Assembly (NCBI GenBank): GCA_964479465.1
Contig: CAYZMG010000006.1
Span: 1-64,000 of the forward strand
Length of the DNA: 64,000 nucleotides
Source: CADCTB01 sp964479465
Lineage (GTDB): Bacteria > Actinomycetota > Acidimicrobiia > Acidimicrobiales > AC-14
Direction of reading: 5' to 3'
In this document: piece by piece, positions 43,041 through 50,600 of the stretch
Position numbering within the stretch: position 1 is the first letter of the stretch
Layout of the letters: the number at the start of each line of letters is the position of its first letter
Position numbers and translations under genes: made by a program
The notes under the pieces: generated by a model
What the model saw: only the letters and a program-made list of their open reading frames with translations
Database searches by the model: none
What the model was told of the DNA's origin: nothing

Positions 43041-44939
43041 TTAGATGTTCAGACACACGATGAGGCAGCGCAGGGACGGCTGGGCGCTGCGTTCATTCGA
43101 GAGCGGCCCTTCTCCGACGCCGTTGACGGCGCTCACGCGGTAGAAGTAGGTCGTGCCGTTCTTCAGGCCGGCGTCTCGGTAGCTGGTGACGTTGCCGAGC
43201 TTTTTGAGGAGGGTCTCGGTCCCAGCGGTTGTTCCCCGGTAGACGTTGTACCCAGTGATCGGTGAGAAGTTGTCGGAGGGCGCGGTCCATGTGAGATTCA
43301 CCGAGGAAAAGCGGGCAGCGGCCGAAAGCGTGGGGGCTCCTGGCGGCGTGGCAACCGACACGCTCACGGCCAGGTCCCGAGTCACGTTCCCGCCAGCACC
43401 GGTGATCGTCACCGTGTAGCTCCCTGGTATCGACGAGGATGCGGTGAAGCTCACCGGCGCGTAGGGGTAGGAGGTCAATTGCGCGGTCGGAGTGACGCTC
43501 AGGCTCGGCGACGCGGATGATGCTGTGAGCGCCACGGGGGCGGAGAACTCGCCGAAGGCTCTCACGGCCACGTCGAACTCCACGGGCGTTCCGGCCGGAG
43601 CGGTGAGGCTCGACGGATCGGATGAGAGCGTGAAGTCGCTGCCCTGCCAGACGAGATGGCCGAAAGAGCGGCCGGCGGTCGGCTGGTGGAGGGGATCGCC
43701 GGTGAACCCATATCCGGGCGTTGCCGAGGTGCGGCTGGCGGCGTCGCTTCGCAGCTTCTGGATGACTTGAGCAGGCGACATGTCCGCGCACGGACCGGCG
43801 ACGCTGCCGGCGCCCAGACAAAGGGCGATCGAGCCGGCGACGTGGGGGGCGGCCATGCTGGTGCCGGAGAGAACCGCGGATCCGCCTCCCGGGATCGTGG
43901 TCGAGGAGATACAGACCCCGGGAGCAGCAATCGTGTGCTCGATCTCCGTGGCCGCGACCGCGAAGTTGGAGAAAGAGGCGGGCGTGTCGTCGGCCTCGCC
44001 TGTCCTGCAGGTGGGTGCGCCGCCGGCGCCACCCGATCGGCCGTCGCTGTCGGACATCGCGGTGACGGTCAGCACCTCGGGGTAGTTGGCCGGGCTCGAC
44101 TTGGCCAAGTCGGCGTTGGCGTTGCCGGCGGCGACGGCGTAGGTGATTCCTGCCGCCGTGGAGGCGCACACCGCCTTGTGCAGAGCATCGCTGTTGGTGT
44201 TGCCACAGTCGTTGTCGTTGGCACCGGGACCGGTGAGGCTCATGTTGGCCACCTTGATCGTCAGACCGGAAGTGTTCTGCGTGACCCAGTCGATACCGCA
44301 TATGACCTGCGACCAGAGGCCGCTGCCGGCCGAGTCGAGCACTTTCACCGCGTAGACGGTGGTACCGGGCACGACCCCGACGAAGCCGGCACCGTTGTTC
44401 CTCGCCCCGATGGTCCCCGCAACGTGCGTCCCGTGGCCGTTGTCGTCCTGAGGTGCTGTGCCCGGCGTCACACAGTTGATGCCAGCAACGACGTTCAGAT
44501 CAGGATGAACAAGATCGATACCGGTGTCGATCACGGCCACGCCAACGGAGCTTGACGCGTTCACGGTGGTGGCGGTGGCGGCCTCGATCCGCCGTACGCC
44601 GGTCGGAGCGCTGTCCCCGGGACTCATCGGTACGGCCGCGTCGGCATGCACGACTCGGTCCGGGGAGACGAACGCGACATCGGGGCGGGCGGCGATTCGC
44701 TGCACCTGGGCGGGCGTCAGATCGGCGGCGAAACCATGCAACGCGCTGCGATAGCGGAACGTGGTTCGGAACGACTCCAACCGCTCGAGTAGCGAGATCC
44801 TTTCGTCAAGGCCAAGCGCATCTCGGTAGACGACGATGTAGCTCGACCGCGCCTGGGCGCCGGCGGGCACTGCCCGGGCCCCAGCCACCACCGCCGTCAT
44901 CGCCAACGCGACGATGAGGATCCGCCTGAATCTCGCCAT
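43041..44939 (-). CDS. Secreted subtilisin-family (S8) serine protease with FN3 domain
   Basis: A 632-residue exported protease. The signal peptide is residues 1-28 (MARFRRILIVALAMTAVVAG, then ARAVPAGAQA). An I9-type propeptide spans ~33-98 (SYIVVYRDALGLDERISLLE). The S8 domain carries the full catalytic triad Asp138 (VAVIDTGID), His169 (DDNGHGTHVAG) and Ser361 (LSGTSMAAPHVAG), with the oxyanion Asn273 (AVAAGNANADL). A beta-sandwich (~430-530) and one fibronectin type III domain (~540-625) follow. It is divergent from the amidase gene. Both are preceded by TACGCT -10-like boxes (minus strand 44968-44963). Confidence 0.92.
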   Translation of the reverse strand: MARFRRILIVALAMTAVVAGARAVPAGAQARSSYIVVYRDALGLDERISLLERLESFRTTFRYRSALHGFAADLTPAQVQRIAARPDVAFVSPDRVVHADAAVPMSPGDSAPTGVRRIEAATATTVNASSSVGVAVIDTGIDLVHPDLNVVAGINCVTPGTAPQDDNGHGTHVAGTIGARNNGAGFVGVVPGTTVYAVKVLDSAGSGLWSQVICGIDWVTQNTSGLTIKVANMSLTGPGANDNDCGNTNSDALHKAVCASTAAGITYAVAAGNANADLAKSSPANYPEVLTVTAMSDSDGRSGGAGGAPTCRTGEADDTPASFSNFAVAATEIEHTIAAPGVCISSTTIPGGGSAVLSGTSMAAPHVAGSIALCLGAGSVAGPCADMSPAQVIQKLRSDAASRTSATPGYGFTGDPLHQPTAGRSFGHLVWQGSDFTLSSDPSSLTAPAGTPVEFDVAVRAFGEFSAPVALTASSASPSLSVTPTAQLTSYPYAPVSFTASSSIPGSYTVTITGAGGNVTRDLAVSVSVATPPGAPTLSAAARFSSVNLTWTAPSDNFSPITGYNVYRGTTAGTETLLKKLGNVTSYRDAGLKNGTTYFYRVSAVNGVGEGPLSNERSAQPSLRCLIVCLNI

Positions 44940-44985
44940 GCCGCCCCTCTCCTCGACGGCGCAGCGTACAGGTTCGGCCGCTCGC

Positions 44986-44991
44986 TACGCT
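44986..44991 (+). promoter_or_regulatory. TACGCT -10-like boxes of the divergent protease/amidase pair
   Basis: TACGCTGCG occurs on the plus strand at 44986 facing the amidase and on the minus strand at 44968-44960 facing the protease. Each lies about 24 nt before its start codon with a Shine-Dalgarno between. -35 elements are weak. Confidence 0.35.
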
Positions 44992-45015
44992 GCGTGCCGG
45001 GAGAACGGGGGACAT

Positions 45016-46134
45016 GTGGTCAAGAGGGTTTGGACGTTCGCGCTGTTGGCGATCTCGTGCAGCGCCGCCGCCGTTACGGGCGTCGGGTCACCGGCCGGCG
45101 CCCACGTCTCGATCCCGATCGTGGCCAGGGAGCTTCGGCTGGCCGTGACAGCTCCGACGGTCGTGACGCTGCCGTTCGAAGCAGAGCACCTTGCCCTTCA
45201 TTGGGCAGGCAACGCCGACGCCAGCGTGGTCGTCGCTTTCAGTCGCGACGGGAAGACGTTCTTCGGAGCGACCGACGCCGGCAGGGATGAGCTCGGCGAG
45301 CAAAAGGGCGATGGGGAGACCTACGGCGCGGTGCTTGGTGCCGCGGGTTCCCGGTTCGTACGAGTCTCGAGCGACCGGCCTCTCGCCAATCTGGCGGTGC
45401 TGGCGCTCGGCGACGGCGAACGTCGATCGAGTGGCAAGGCGGTCACGGGCGCCGTGGCGGGGGCGGCGGTGGCGCAGCCCGTCATCATCCCGAGGTCCGG
45501 TTGGGGCGCGGACGAGACGCTGCGGTTCGACAAGGAGGGCAAGGAGGTCTGGACTCCGACGTTCTGGCCCGTACAGAAGCTGGTGGTGCACCACACCGGC
45601 GGTCAGAACGGCGACCAGAACCCGGCCTCGACCATCCGAGCGATCTACTACTACCACGCCGTCACTCAGGGCTGGGGCGACATCGGGTACAACTTCCTCA
45701 TCGACGAGTCCGGGCGGATCTACAAGGGTCGGAGCTCCCACGGCCCAGGCTCGGCTGACACCGTCACGGGCGAGGATGCTGGTGGTCGGGGCGTCACCGG
45801 CGCACATGCGCAGGGGTTCAACGCCGGAACCGTCGGAGTGGCGCTTCTTGGCACCTTGACCACCCAAGATGCGACACCGGCCGCCAAGGGCGCCCTGGCC
45901 GATGTGCTGGCCTGGAAGGCGAGCGCGCACGGTATCGACCCGCTCGGCGCCTCCACCTATGCGAACCCGGTCACCGGGGATCGGCTGGCGTTTCCGAATA
46001 TCGCCGGCCACCGGGACGTGAACGCCACCGAGTGCCCGGGCGGTGCCTTCTACGACAGAATGCCGCTCCTGCGCGCTGCGGTTGCCCTGCAAACGATCAC
46101 CGGCGGACTTGTCCGGGTACCGTCACTGCTCTGA
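45016..46134 (+). CDS. Secreted PGRP-type N-acetylmuramoyl-L-alanine amidase
   Basis: A 372-residue exported amidase. The N-terminus (VKRVWTFALLAISCSAAAVT, then GVGSPAGA) is a Sec signal. An N-terminal beta domain (~35-145) is followed by the peptidoglycan-recognition/amidase_2 domain: IPRSGWGADETLRF, KLVVHHTGG (first zinc His), YYYHAVTQGWGDIGYNFLID, GHRDVNATECPGGAFYDRMP (second His and the Cys zinc ligand). It should cleave the muramoyl-L-alanine bond of the wall. The start is GTG 45016 after AACGGGGGA. The family is common next to secreted proteins in actinobacteria. Confidence 0.9.
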   Translation: MVKRVWTFALLAISCSAAAVTGVGSPAGAHVSIPIVARELRLAVTAPTVVTLPFEAEHLALHWAGNADASVVVAFSRDGKTFFGATDAGRDELGEQKGDGETYGAVLGAAGSRFVRVSSDRPLANLAVLALGDGERRSSGKAVTGAVAGAAVAQPVIIPRSGWGADETLRFDKEGKEVWTPTFWPVQKLVVHHTGGQNGDQNPASTIRAIYYYHAVTQGWGDIGYNFLIDESGRIYKGRSSHGPGSADTVTGEDAGGRGVTGAHAQGFNAGTVGVALLGTLTTQDATPAAKGALADVLAWKASAHGIDPLGASTYANPVTGDRLAFPNIAGHRDVNATECPGGAFYDRMPLLRAAVALQTITGGLVRVPSLL

Positions 46135-46156
46135 CCTGAGCACGGGACCATCGTCG

Positions 46157-46170
46157 CCGCCGGCCGGCGG
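46157..46170. terminator. Palindrome between convergent genes, possible terminator
   Basis: CCGCCGGCCGGCGG is a perfect 14-bp palindrome in the 47-bp gap between the amidase and the CAP gene. There is no T run on either side, so termination function is uncertain. Confidence 0.3.
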
Positions 46171-46181
46171 GCCGATCCCAA

Positions 46182-47786
46182 CTACGCCGGCACGACCGGG
46201 GCCGACATGGTGTGGACACCCCACCCGATGGCGTTGTGGGCGAAGACGGCGATCGTGTACTGGTGGCCGTTGACCAGGCCGGGCACCGTGCCGCTGGTGC
46301 AGGTTCCGCAGGCGGTGCCGTAGAGGCCGGTGTAGCCGTTGGCGTCGAAGGCGAACAGGCCGTAGGTGTCCACGGCGCTCCCGGAGTTGGTGGCGGGAGA
46401 CCAGGTCACGTTGACGGAGCCGTTGCCCCGGGCGACCGCGACGTTGCCCGGGGCCCCCGGCGTGCCGGCGACGATCCCCTCGGAGAGGGTGTGGGCGCCC
46501 CAGCCGTTGGCGTTGTGGGCGTACACCACGACGAAGTACGAGCGACCGTTGACCAGGCCGGACACGGTGCCGGTGGTGCAGGTGGGGCACACCCAGGCGA
46601 ACTTCTCGGTGTAGCCGTTGTCGTCGAAGACGAACATGGCGTAGCCGTCGATCGCGGTACCGGGGTTGGTCGGGGCCTTCCAGGAGGCGGTGATGGACCC
46701 GTTGCCGGGGACGGCGCGTACCTCGGTGGGGGCACCGGGCACGGCGGCGACGGTGACCCATGCCGACATGGTCGGCACTCCCCATCCGGCGGCGTTGTGG
46801 CCCTGCACGGTGACGTAGTACTGGCGGCCGTTGGGCACGCCGGTCACGGTGGCGTTGCGGCAGGTGGCGCACACGATGGCGTACTTGCCCGTGTAGCCGG
46901 CGCTGTCCCAGACGAAGGCGCCGTAGCCGGCGACCGCCGGCCCGGAGGCGGCCGGCGCCCAGGTCACGTTCACCACGCCGTCGCCGCCGGTGGCCACCAC
47001 TGAAGTGGGAGCGGCGGGGGCGGGCTGCGGGGGGGCGGTCGTGGGCGTGGTGGTCGTCGTCGGGGCCTTGGTGGTGGGCGTCGTCGTCGTCGGGGCCTTG
47101 GTGGTGGGCGTCGTCGTGGTGGGGGGCTTGGTGGTGGGAGTCGTCGTGGTGGGGGTCGTGCTGGTGGTGGCGGTGGTGGTCGTGGTGCTCATGCGCCCGA
47201 AGACCTGGGCGGCGACGAACACGTTGGTGAGGGCGTAGCCCCCGCCGGACCAGGTCTGGCCGGGCGCCGTCCGCCAGGAGCCGATGCCGACGTGGGTGAA
47301 GTTGGCGCTGAGGATGTTGGCCTTGTGGCCGGGGCTGGCCATCAGGTCGTTGGTAAGGCGGGTGGCGGCGATGATCGGGTCAGTGGTGCCGTTCATCCAG
47401 GCGATGTTCTCGCCGACCGCCGTGGTCTGGACGCCCAGGGCACCGAGGATCTGGGACACGCCCTGGGCGGCGCAGCCGAGGATGGTGTGGTTGAAGTAGT
47501 TCCGGGTGCCCATGTCGGTGGCCCGGCCCATCACGGGGAAGCCGCAGCCGTCGTAGCGGCCGTCCTGGGCCACGGAGCGGAGGCTTGCCGAGGCCTGGAG
47601 GGGGGCGACGCCGGCGCCGGCCCGGTGCTGGTTGACCAGCTCGAGCATCTTGGCGCCGAAGCCTCCGTCGTCGGCGGCGTACGCGGCACGGCTTGGGGCG
47701 ACAGCGGCGAACGCACCTGCAAGCAGCGCAAGCACGACGGCGAGGCGGGCGATCCAGGACCGGAAACTGACGTGTGTGGTTGCCAT
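46182..47786 (-). CDS. Secreted CAP-domain protein with Thr-rich linker and three FN3-like CxxC repeats
   Basis: A 534-residue exported protein. The signal peptide (SWIARLAVVLALLAGAFAAV) is followed by a CAP/SCP domain (~45-195) with KMLELVNQHRAGAGVAPLQA, NYFNHTILGCAAQG, TAVGENIAWMNGT and PGHKANILSANFTHVGIGSW. A Thr/Pro linker built from TTTTPTTKAP units (~200-250) leads to three FN3-like repeats of ~92 residues. Each contains GYT.K(Y/F)A-type sequence and a CxxC (VCATC, VCPTC, ACGTC), then GxxYxVxVxAHNxxGWGxxxxS. ATG 47786 is the start; a sigma-28-like promoter lies at 47799-47825. Confidence 0.88.
   Translation of the reverse strand: MATTHVSFRSWIARLAVVLALLAGAFAAVAPSRAAYAADDGGFGAKMLELVNQHRAGAGVAPLQASASLRSVAQDGRYDGCGFPVMGRATDMGTRNYFNHTILGCAAQGVSQILGALGVQTTAVGENIAWMNGTTDPIIAATRLTNDLMASPGHKANILSANFTHVGIGSWRTAPGQTWSGGGYALTNVFVAAQVFGRMSTTTTTATTSTTPTTTTPTTKPPTTTTPTTKAPTTTTPTTKAPTTTTTPTTAPPQPAPAAPTSVVATGGDGVVNVTWAPAASGPAVAGYGAFVWDSAGYTGKYAIVCATCRNATVTGVPNGRQYYVTVQGHNAAGWGVPTMSAWVTVAAVPGAPTEVRAVPGNGSITASWKAPTNPGTAIDGYAMFVFDDNGYTEKFAWVCPTCTTGTVSGLVNGRSYFVVVYAHNANGWGAHTLSEGIVAGTPGAPGNVAVARGNGSVNVTWSPATNSGSAVDTYGLFAFDANGYTGLYGTACGTCTSGTVPGLVNGHQYTIAVFAHNAIGWGVHTMSAPVVPA
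47040..47165. repeat. 30-bp in-frame tandem repeats encoding the Thr-rich linker
   Basis: Copies of a GGGGCCTTGGTGGTGGGCGT-type unit recur with a 30-bp period and encode TTTTPTTKAP. Such repeats expand and contract easily, so linker length may vary between strains. Confidence 0.7.
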
Positions 47787-47798
47787 CTCGCCCCGAGC

Positions 47799-47848
47799 GT
47801 CGGCGTCTGTTGGGCGAAACTTGAGGATTCCGTTGGGCAAAAGTTGAG
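47799..47848 (-). promoter_or_regulatory. Sigma-28/WhiG-type promoter with duplicated -35 region
   Basis: On the minus strand CTCAAG (47825-47820), exactly 15 bp, then GCCGAC (47804-47799), 12 nt before the ATG. A second near-copy of the upstream module, CTCAACTTTTGCCCAAC (47848-47832), lies 23 bp further out. Both share GCCCAAC with the Tad promoter. Confidence 0.6.
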
Positions 47849-47911
47849 AAAAAAGGGTCAAACGCACTACGGGAGGAGGTCGACCGGCACGCCGAGGGCT
47901 GAGCCTTCGAA

Positions 47912-49681
47912 CTACAGGTTGACGCTGTTCGAGTAGGCGGGGTGTCCCCAGCCGAACTCGTTGTAGCCGTACACCAAGAAGGTGTACTGCTGGCCGGGGG
48001 CGAGGTCCGCCACAGTTGCGTTCAGGCAGGTGCCGCAGACCCAGGCGAACTTGCCGGTGTAGCCAGTCGCGTCATAGGCGAAGGCGCCGTAGCCGACGAT
48101 GGCGGCGCCGCCGGCGGACGCCGCGGTCCACGACACCTTGACCCCATCGTTTCCTTTGCTGGCGATGACGTTGCCCGGAACCCCTGGCGGGCCGACTCCG
48201 ATCCAGCCCGACGCCGCCATGGCGCCCCAACCATTCGGGTTGTGGGCGTACAGGACACCGACATAGGTGCCGCCGTTGGTGAGCCCGGTGACCGTCGCGC
48301 TTGTGCAGGTGCCGCACACCCACGCGTACTTCCCGGTGTAGCCATTGGCGTCGTAGACGTAGACGGCGTGGCCGTCGACGCCCTCCGCAGGGTCATCGGC
48401 GGTACGCCAAGTCATCGTCAGCGATCCGTTCCCCGGTGTGGCCTCGTGGTGGGTAGGGGCGCCCGGCGTCTTCAGTGCCCACGCCCAGTTCGAGAAGCTG
48501 GCCCCTCCCCAGCCGGAGCCGCTGTTGCTGTAGACGGCGGCGTAGTACTTCTTGCCATTGGCCAGGCCGTTCACAACTGCGCTCGTGCAGGCGCTACAGG
48601 TGCGGGAGGCGACAAATCCGGCGGCGTCGTAGACGAACACACCGAACCCGGTGGCGGCGGGACCCGAGGCGGCGGGCGCCCAGGCGACCGAGATGGCGCC
48701 GTCACCACCGGCCGCCACGATGTTGATTGGCGGCCCGGGCAGAGGCGGAGCCGTTCCGGTCCCACCCAGGCCGATGGTGTGAGGGCTGCCGGCCGCGTTG
48801 TCGGAGAGCATAAGGCTTGCCGACCGGGAACCATCGGCCGTGGGCTTGAAGCCGACTCCGATCGTGCACGAGGCGCCGGCGGCAATGCTGGTCCCGCAGT
48901 TGTTGGACGCGACCGAGAAGTCCCCGGAGTGAGTGCCGGTGATCGATGTACCCGTGATGCTCAGCGTCGCGCTCCCGGTGTTCTTCACGGTCACGCTCTG
49001 GGGGATAGCCGTGGTGCCGACGGCCTGATCGCCGAATCCAACGCTGGCCGGCGTGACACTGACGGCCGGCGCGGCGGACAGCGGCATCTGGGCGAAGACC
49101 TGGGCTGCAATCCAGACTCGCTGGAGCGGGGAGCCGGCGCCGGTCCACGACTGGCCGGCGGGGCTCTGCCACGACCCGATGCCGACGTGGGTGAACCTCG
49201 GGTCGAGGATGTTGGCCCGGTGGGGCGGGCTGTTCATCAGGTCGTTGGTCAGCCGCTCGGCCGCGACCAAGGGGTCCGTCGTGCCGTTCATCCAGGCGAT
49301 GTTCTCGCCGGCGGCCGAGTACACCAGCCCCACGATGGACGACAGGATGTGGAAGACGGACTGGTTGCCGCAGTTGAGGATGGCGTGGCTGAAGTAGTTC
49401 CGGGCACCCATGTCGTCGGCTCGGCCGCCGATGGGCAGGCCACAGCCCAGGTAGGGGCCGGGCCCGGCGACCGTGCTCAGCACGAGCGAGCTCTGCAGCG
49501 GGGCCACGCCGGCCTCTGCCCGCCTCTGGTTCACGAGCTCCAGCATCTTCTGGTCGAACGAGGCATCCGCGGCTGCGGGACCGGCTGTGAGAAGGGGGAC
49601 GAGAAGGGCGACCAACAAGGCGGCGACGAGGAGTGCCATCTTGGCTCGACCACCCCGAATCCCACTTACAGTGGTTAACAT
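47912..49681 (-). CDS. Secreted CAP-domain protein with HYDIN-like and three FN3-like CxxC repeats
   Basis: A 589-residue paralogue of the neighbouring CAP protein. The signal peptide (KMALLVAALLVALLVPLLTA) is followed by a CAP domain (KMLELVNQRRAEAGVAPLQS, NYFSHAILNCGNQS, GENIAWMNGTTDP, PHRANILDPRFTHVGIGSW). An ASPM/SPD-2/Hydin-type immunoglobulin module (~215-315; VSVTPASVGFGDQAVGTTAI) replaces the Thr-rich linker. Three FN3-like repeats follow with CSAC or CGTC at the same position (ASRTCSACTSAVVNGL, KYAWVCGTCTSATVTGL, KFAWVCGTCLNATVADL). ATG 49681 has AGGGTGG upstream and a sigma-28-like promoter at 49692-49718. Confidence 0.88.
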   Translation of the reverse strand: MLTTVSGIRGGRAKMALLVAALLVALLVPLLTAGPAAADASFDQKMLELVNQRRAEAGVAPLQSSLVLSTVAGPGPYLGCGLPIGGRADDMGARNYFSHAILNCGNQSVFHILSSIVGLVYSAAGENIAWMNGTTDPLVAAERLTNDLMNSPPHRANILDPRFTHVGIGSWQSPAGQSWTGAGSPLQRVWIAAQVFAQMPLSAAPAVSVTPASVGFGDQAVGTTAIPQSVTVKNTGSATLSITGTSITGTHSGDFSVASNNCGTSIAAGASCTIGVGFKPTADGSRSASLMLSDNAAGSPHTIGLGGTGTAPPLPGPPINIVAAGGDGAISVAWAPAASGPAATGFGVFVYDAAGFVASRTCSACTSAVVNGLANGKKYYAAVYSNSGSGWGGASFSNWAWALKTPGAPTHHEATPGNGSLTMTWRTADDPAEGVDGHAVYVYDANGYTGKYAWVCGTCTSATVTGLTNGGTYVGVLYAHNPNGWGAMAASGWIGVGPPGVPGNVIASKGNDGVKVSWTAASAGGAAIVGYGAFAYDATGYTGKFAWVCGTCLNATVADLAPGQQYTFLVYGYNEFGWGHPAYSNSVNL

Positions 49682-49691
49682 GCCACCCTCA

Positions 49692-49718
49692 GTCGGCACA
49701 CTCAGGGGAGATCTTGAG
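49692..49718 (-). promoter_or_regulatory. Sigma-28/WhiG-type promoter of the second CAP gene
   Basis: On the minus strand CTCAAG (49718-49713), exactly 15 bp, then GCCGAC (49697-49692), 10 nt before the ATG. Boxes and spacing are identical to the first CAP gene, though the spacer sequence differs. Confidence 0.6.
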
Positions 49719-49821
49719 TCTGTCCGACTACACTGGTGTCGGAAATGAGCGGATTGTTCGGTTTCAGGTGTGGTGGCCGTTCACCGAGGGGTCTCCGGCC
49801 GGCCGTCTACGATTTCGGGCG

Positions 49822-50592
49822 ATGACGGACTCGGTCGCGCCAACGACCGGTGATCAGGCGGGCACCGGCACTACGCCCCAGCCGAGGTATATGCGCTCCA
49901 CCGATCTCTGGGACGGCTTCGAGGAGCGTTTGGCGGCCGTCATCCGCGATTCGGGCGCCGTCGAGGTGGGCGAGCTGGGCGGCGGGGCCAACCCCGCGGT
50001 GGGCCTGGCCGGACAGGTCGGCCATCCGGTGAACCTGACGGTCCTGGACATCGCCCCCGAGCAGCTCGATCGCACGCCGGCCGGCGTTGACACGCTGTGC
50101 GTCGATCTTTGCGCTGGCCAGCCGCCGGTGCGGGACCGGTTCGACCTGGTGTTCTCCCGGATGCTCTGCGAGCACGTGCGTTCCGGCGCCACTTTCCACC
50201 GGAACTGCCATGCGGCCCTGCGCCCCGGCGGCCGCGCCGTCCACTTCTTCCCAGCCGCCACGGCGCTGCCGTTCGCGGTGAACCGCCTGCTGCCCACCGA
50301 CCTGAGCGAGCGGATACTCGAGACCCTCTTCCCGGCGCGCAAGCGGGGCGGGATCTACGAAAAGTTCCCGGCCTATTACAGCTGGTGCTGGGGGCCGACG
50401 GAGCCCCAGATGGCCCGCTACCGCTCGGTCGGCTTCGAGGTCGAAGCGTGCGACGTCGGTATCGGGCACGGCTACTACGAGCGGTTCCCAGGACTGCGCA
50501 GCCTCGAGAAGGCCAAGACCGACCTGGTGCTCCGGCATCCGACGCCGTGGCTGGCCGCCTACGTTGTGGTGGTCCTGCGGCGGCCGGAGTAG
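49822..50592 (+). CDS. SAM-dependent methyltransferase
   Basis: A 256-residue class I methyltransferase. ELGGGANPAVGLAGQ is motif I, LTVLDIAPEQLDRTP the ribose-binding strand, and RFDLVFSRMLCEHVRSGATF motif IV. ALRPGGRAVHFFPAATALPF and RKRGGIYEKFPAYYSWCWGP (a cap region) follow. The start is ATG 49822. The frame is open to 49633 but overlaps the CAP promoter region there. It heads the second polysaccharide locus. A role in methylating a sugar of the repeat unit is likely but not shown. Confidence 0.8.
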   Translation: MTDSVAPTTGDQAGTGTTPQPRYMRSTDLWDGFEERLAAVIRDSGAVEVGELGGGANPAVGLAGQVGHPVNLTVLDIAPEQLDRTPAGVDTLCVDLCAGQPPVRDRFDLVFSRMLCEHVRSGATFHRNCHAALRPGGRAVHFFPAATALPFAVNRLLPTDLSERILETLFPARKRGGIYEKFPAYYSWCWGPTEPQMARYRSVGFEVEACDVGIGHGYYERFPGLRSLEKAKTDLVLRHPTPWLAAYVVVVLRRPE

Positions 50593-50600
50593 GCGGCCGC

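Noticed and set aside
47942..49678. 578-codon plus-strand frame
   Set aside because: Exact shadow of the second CAP/FN3 gene on the minus strand.
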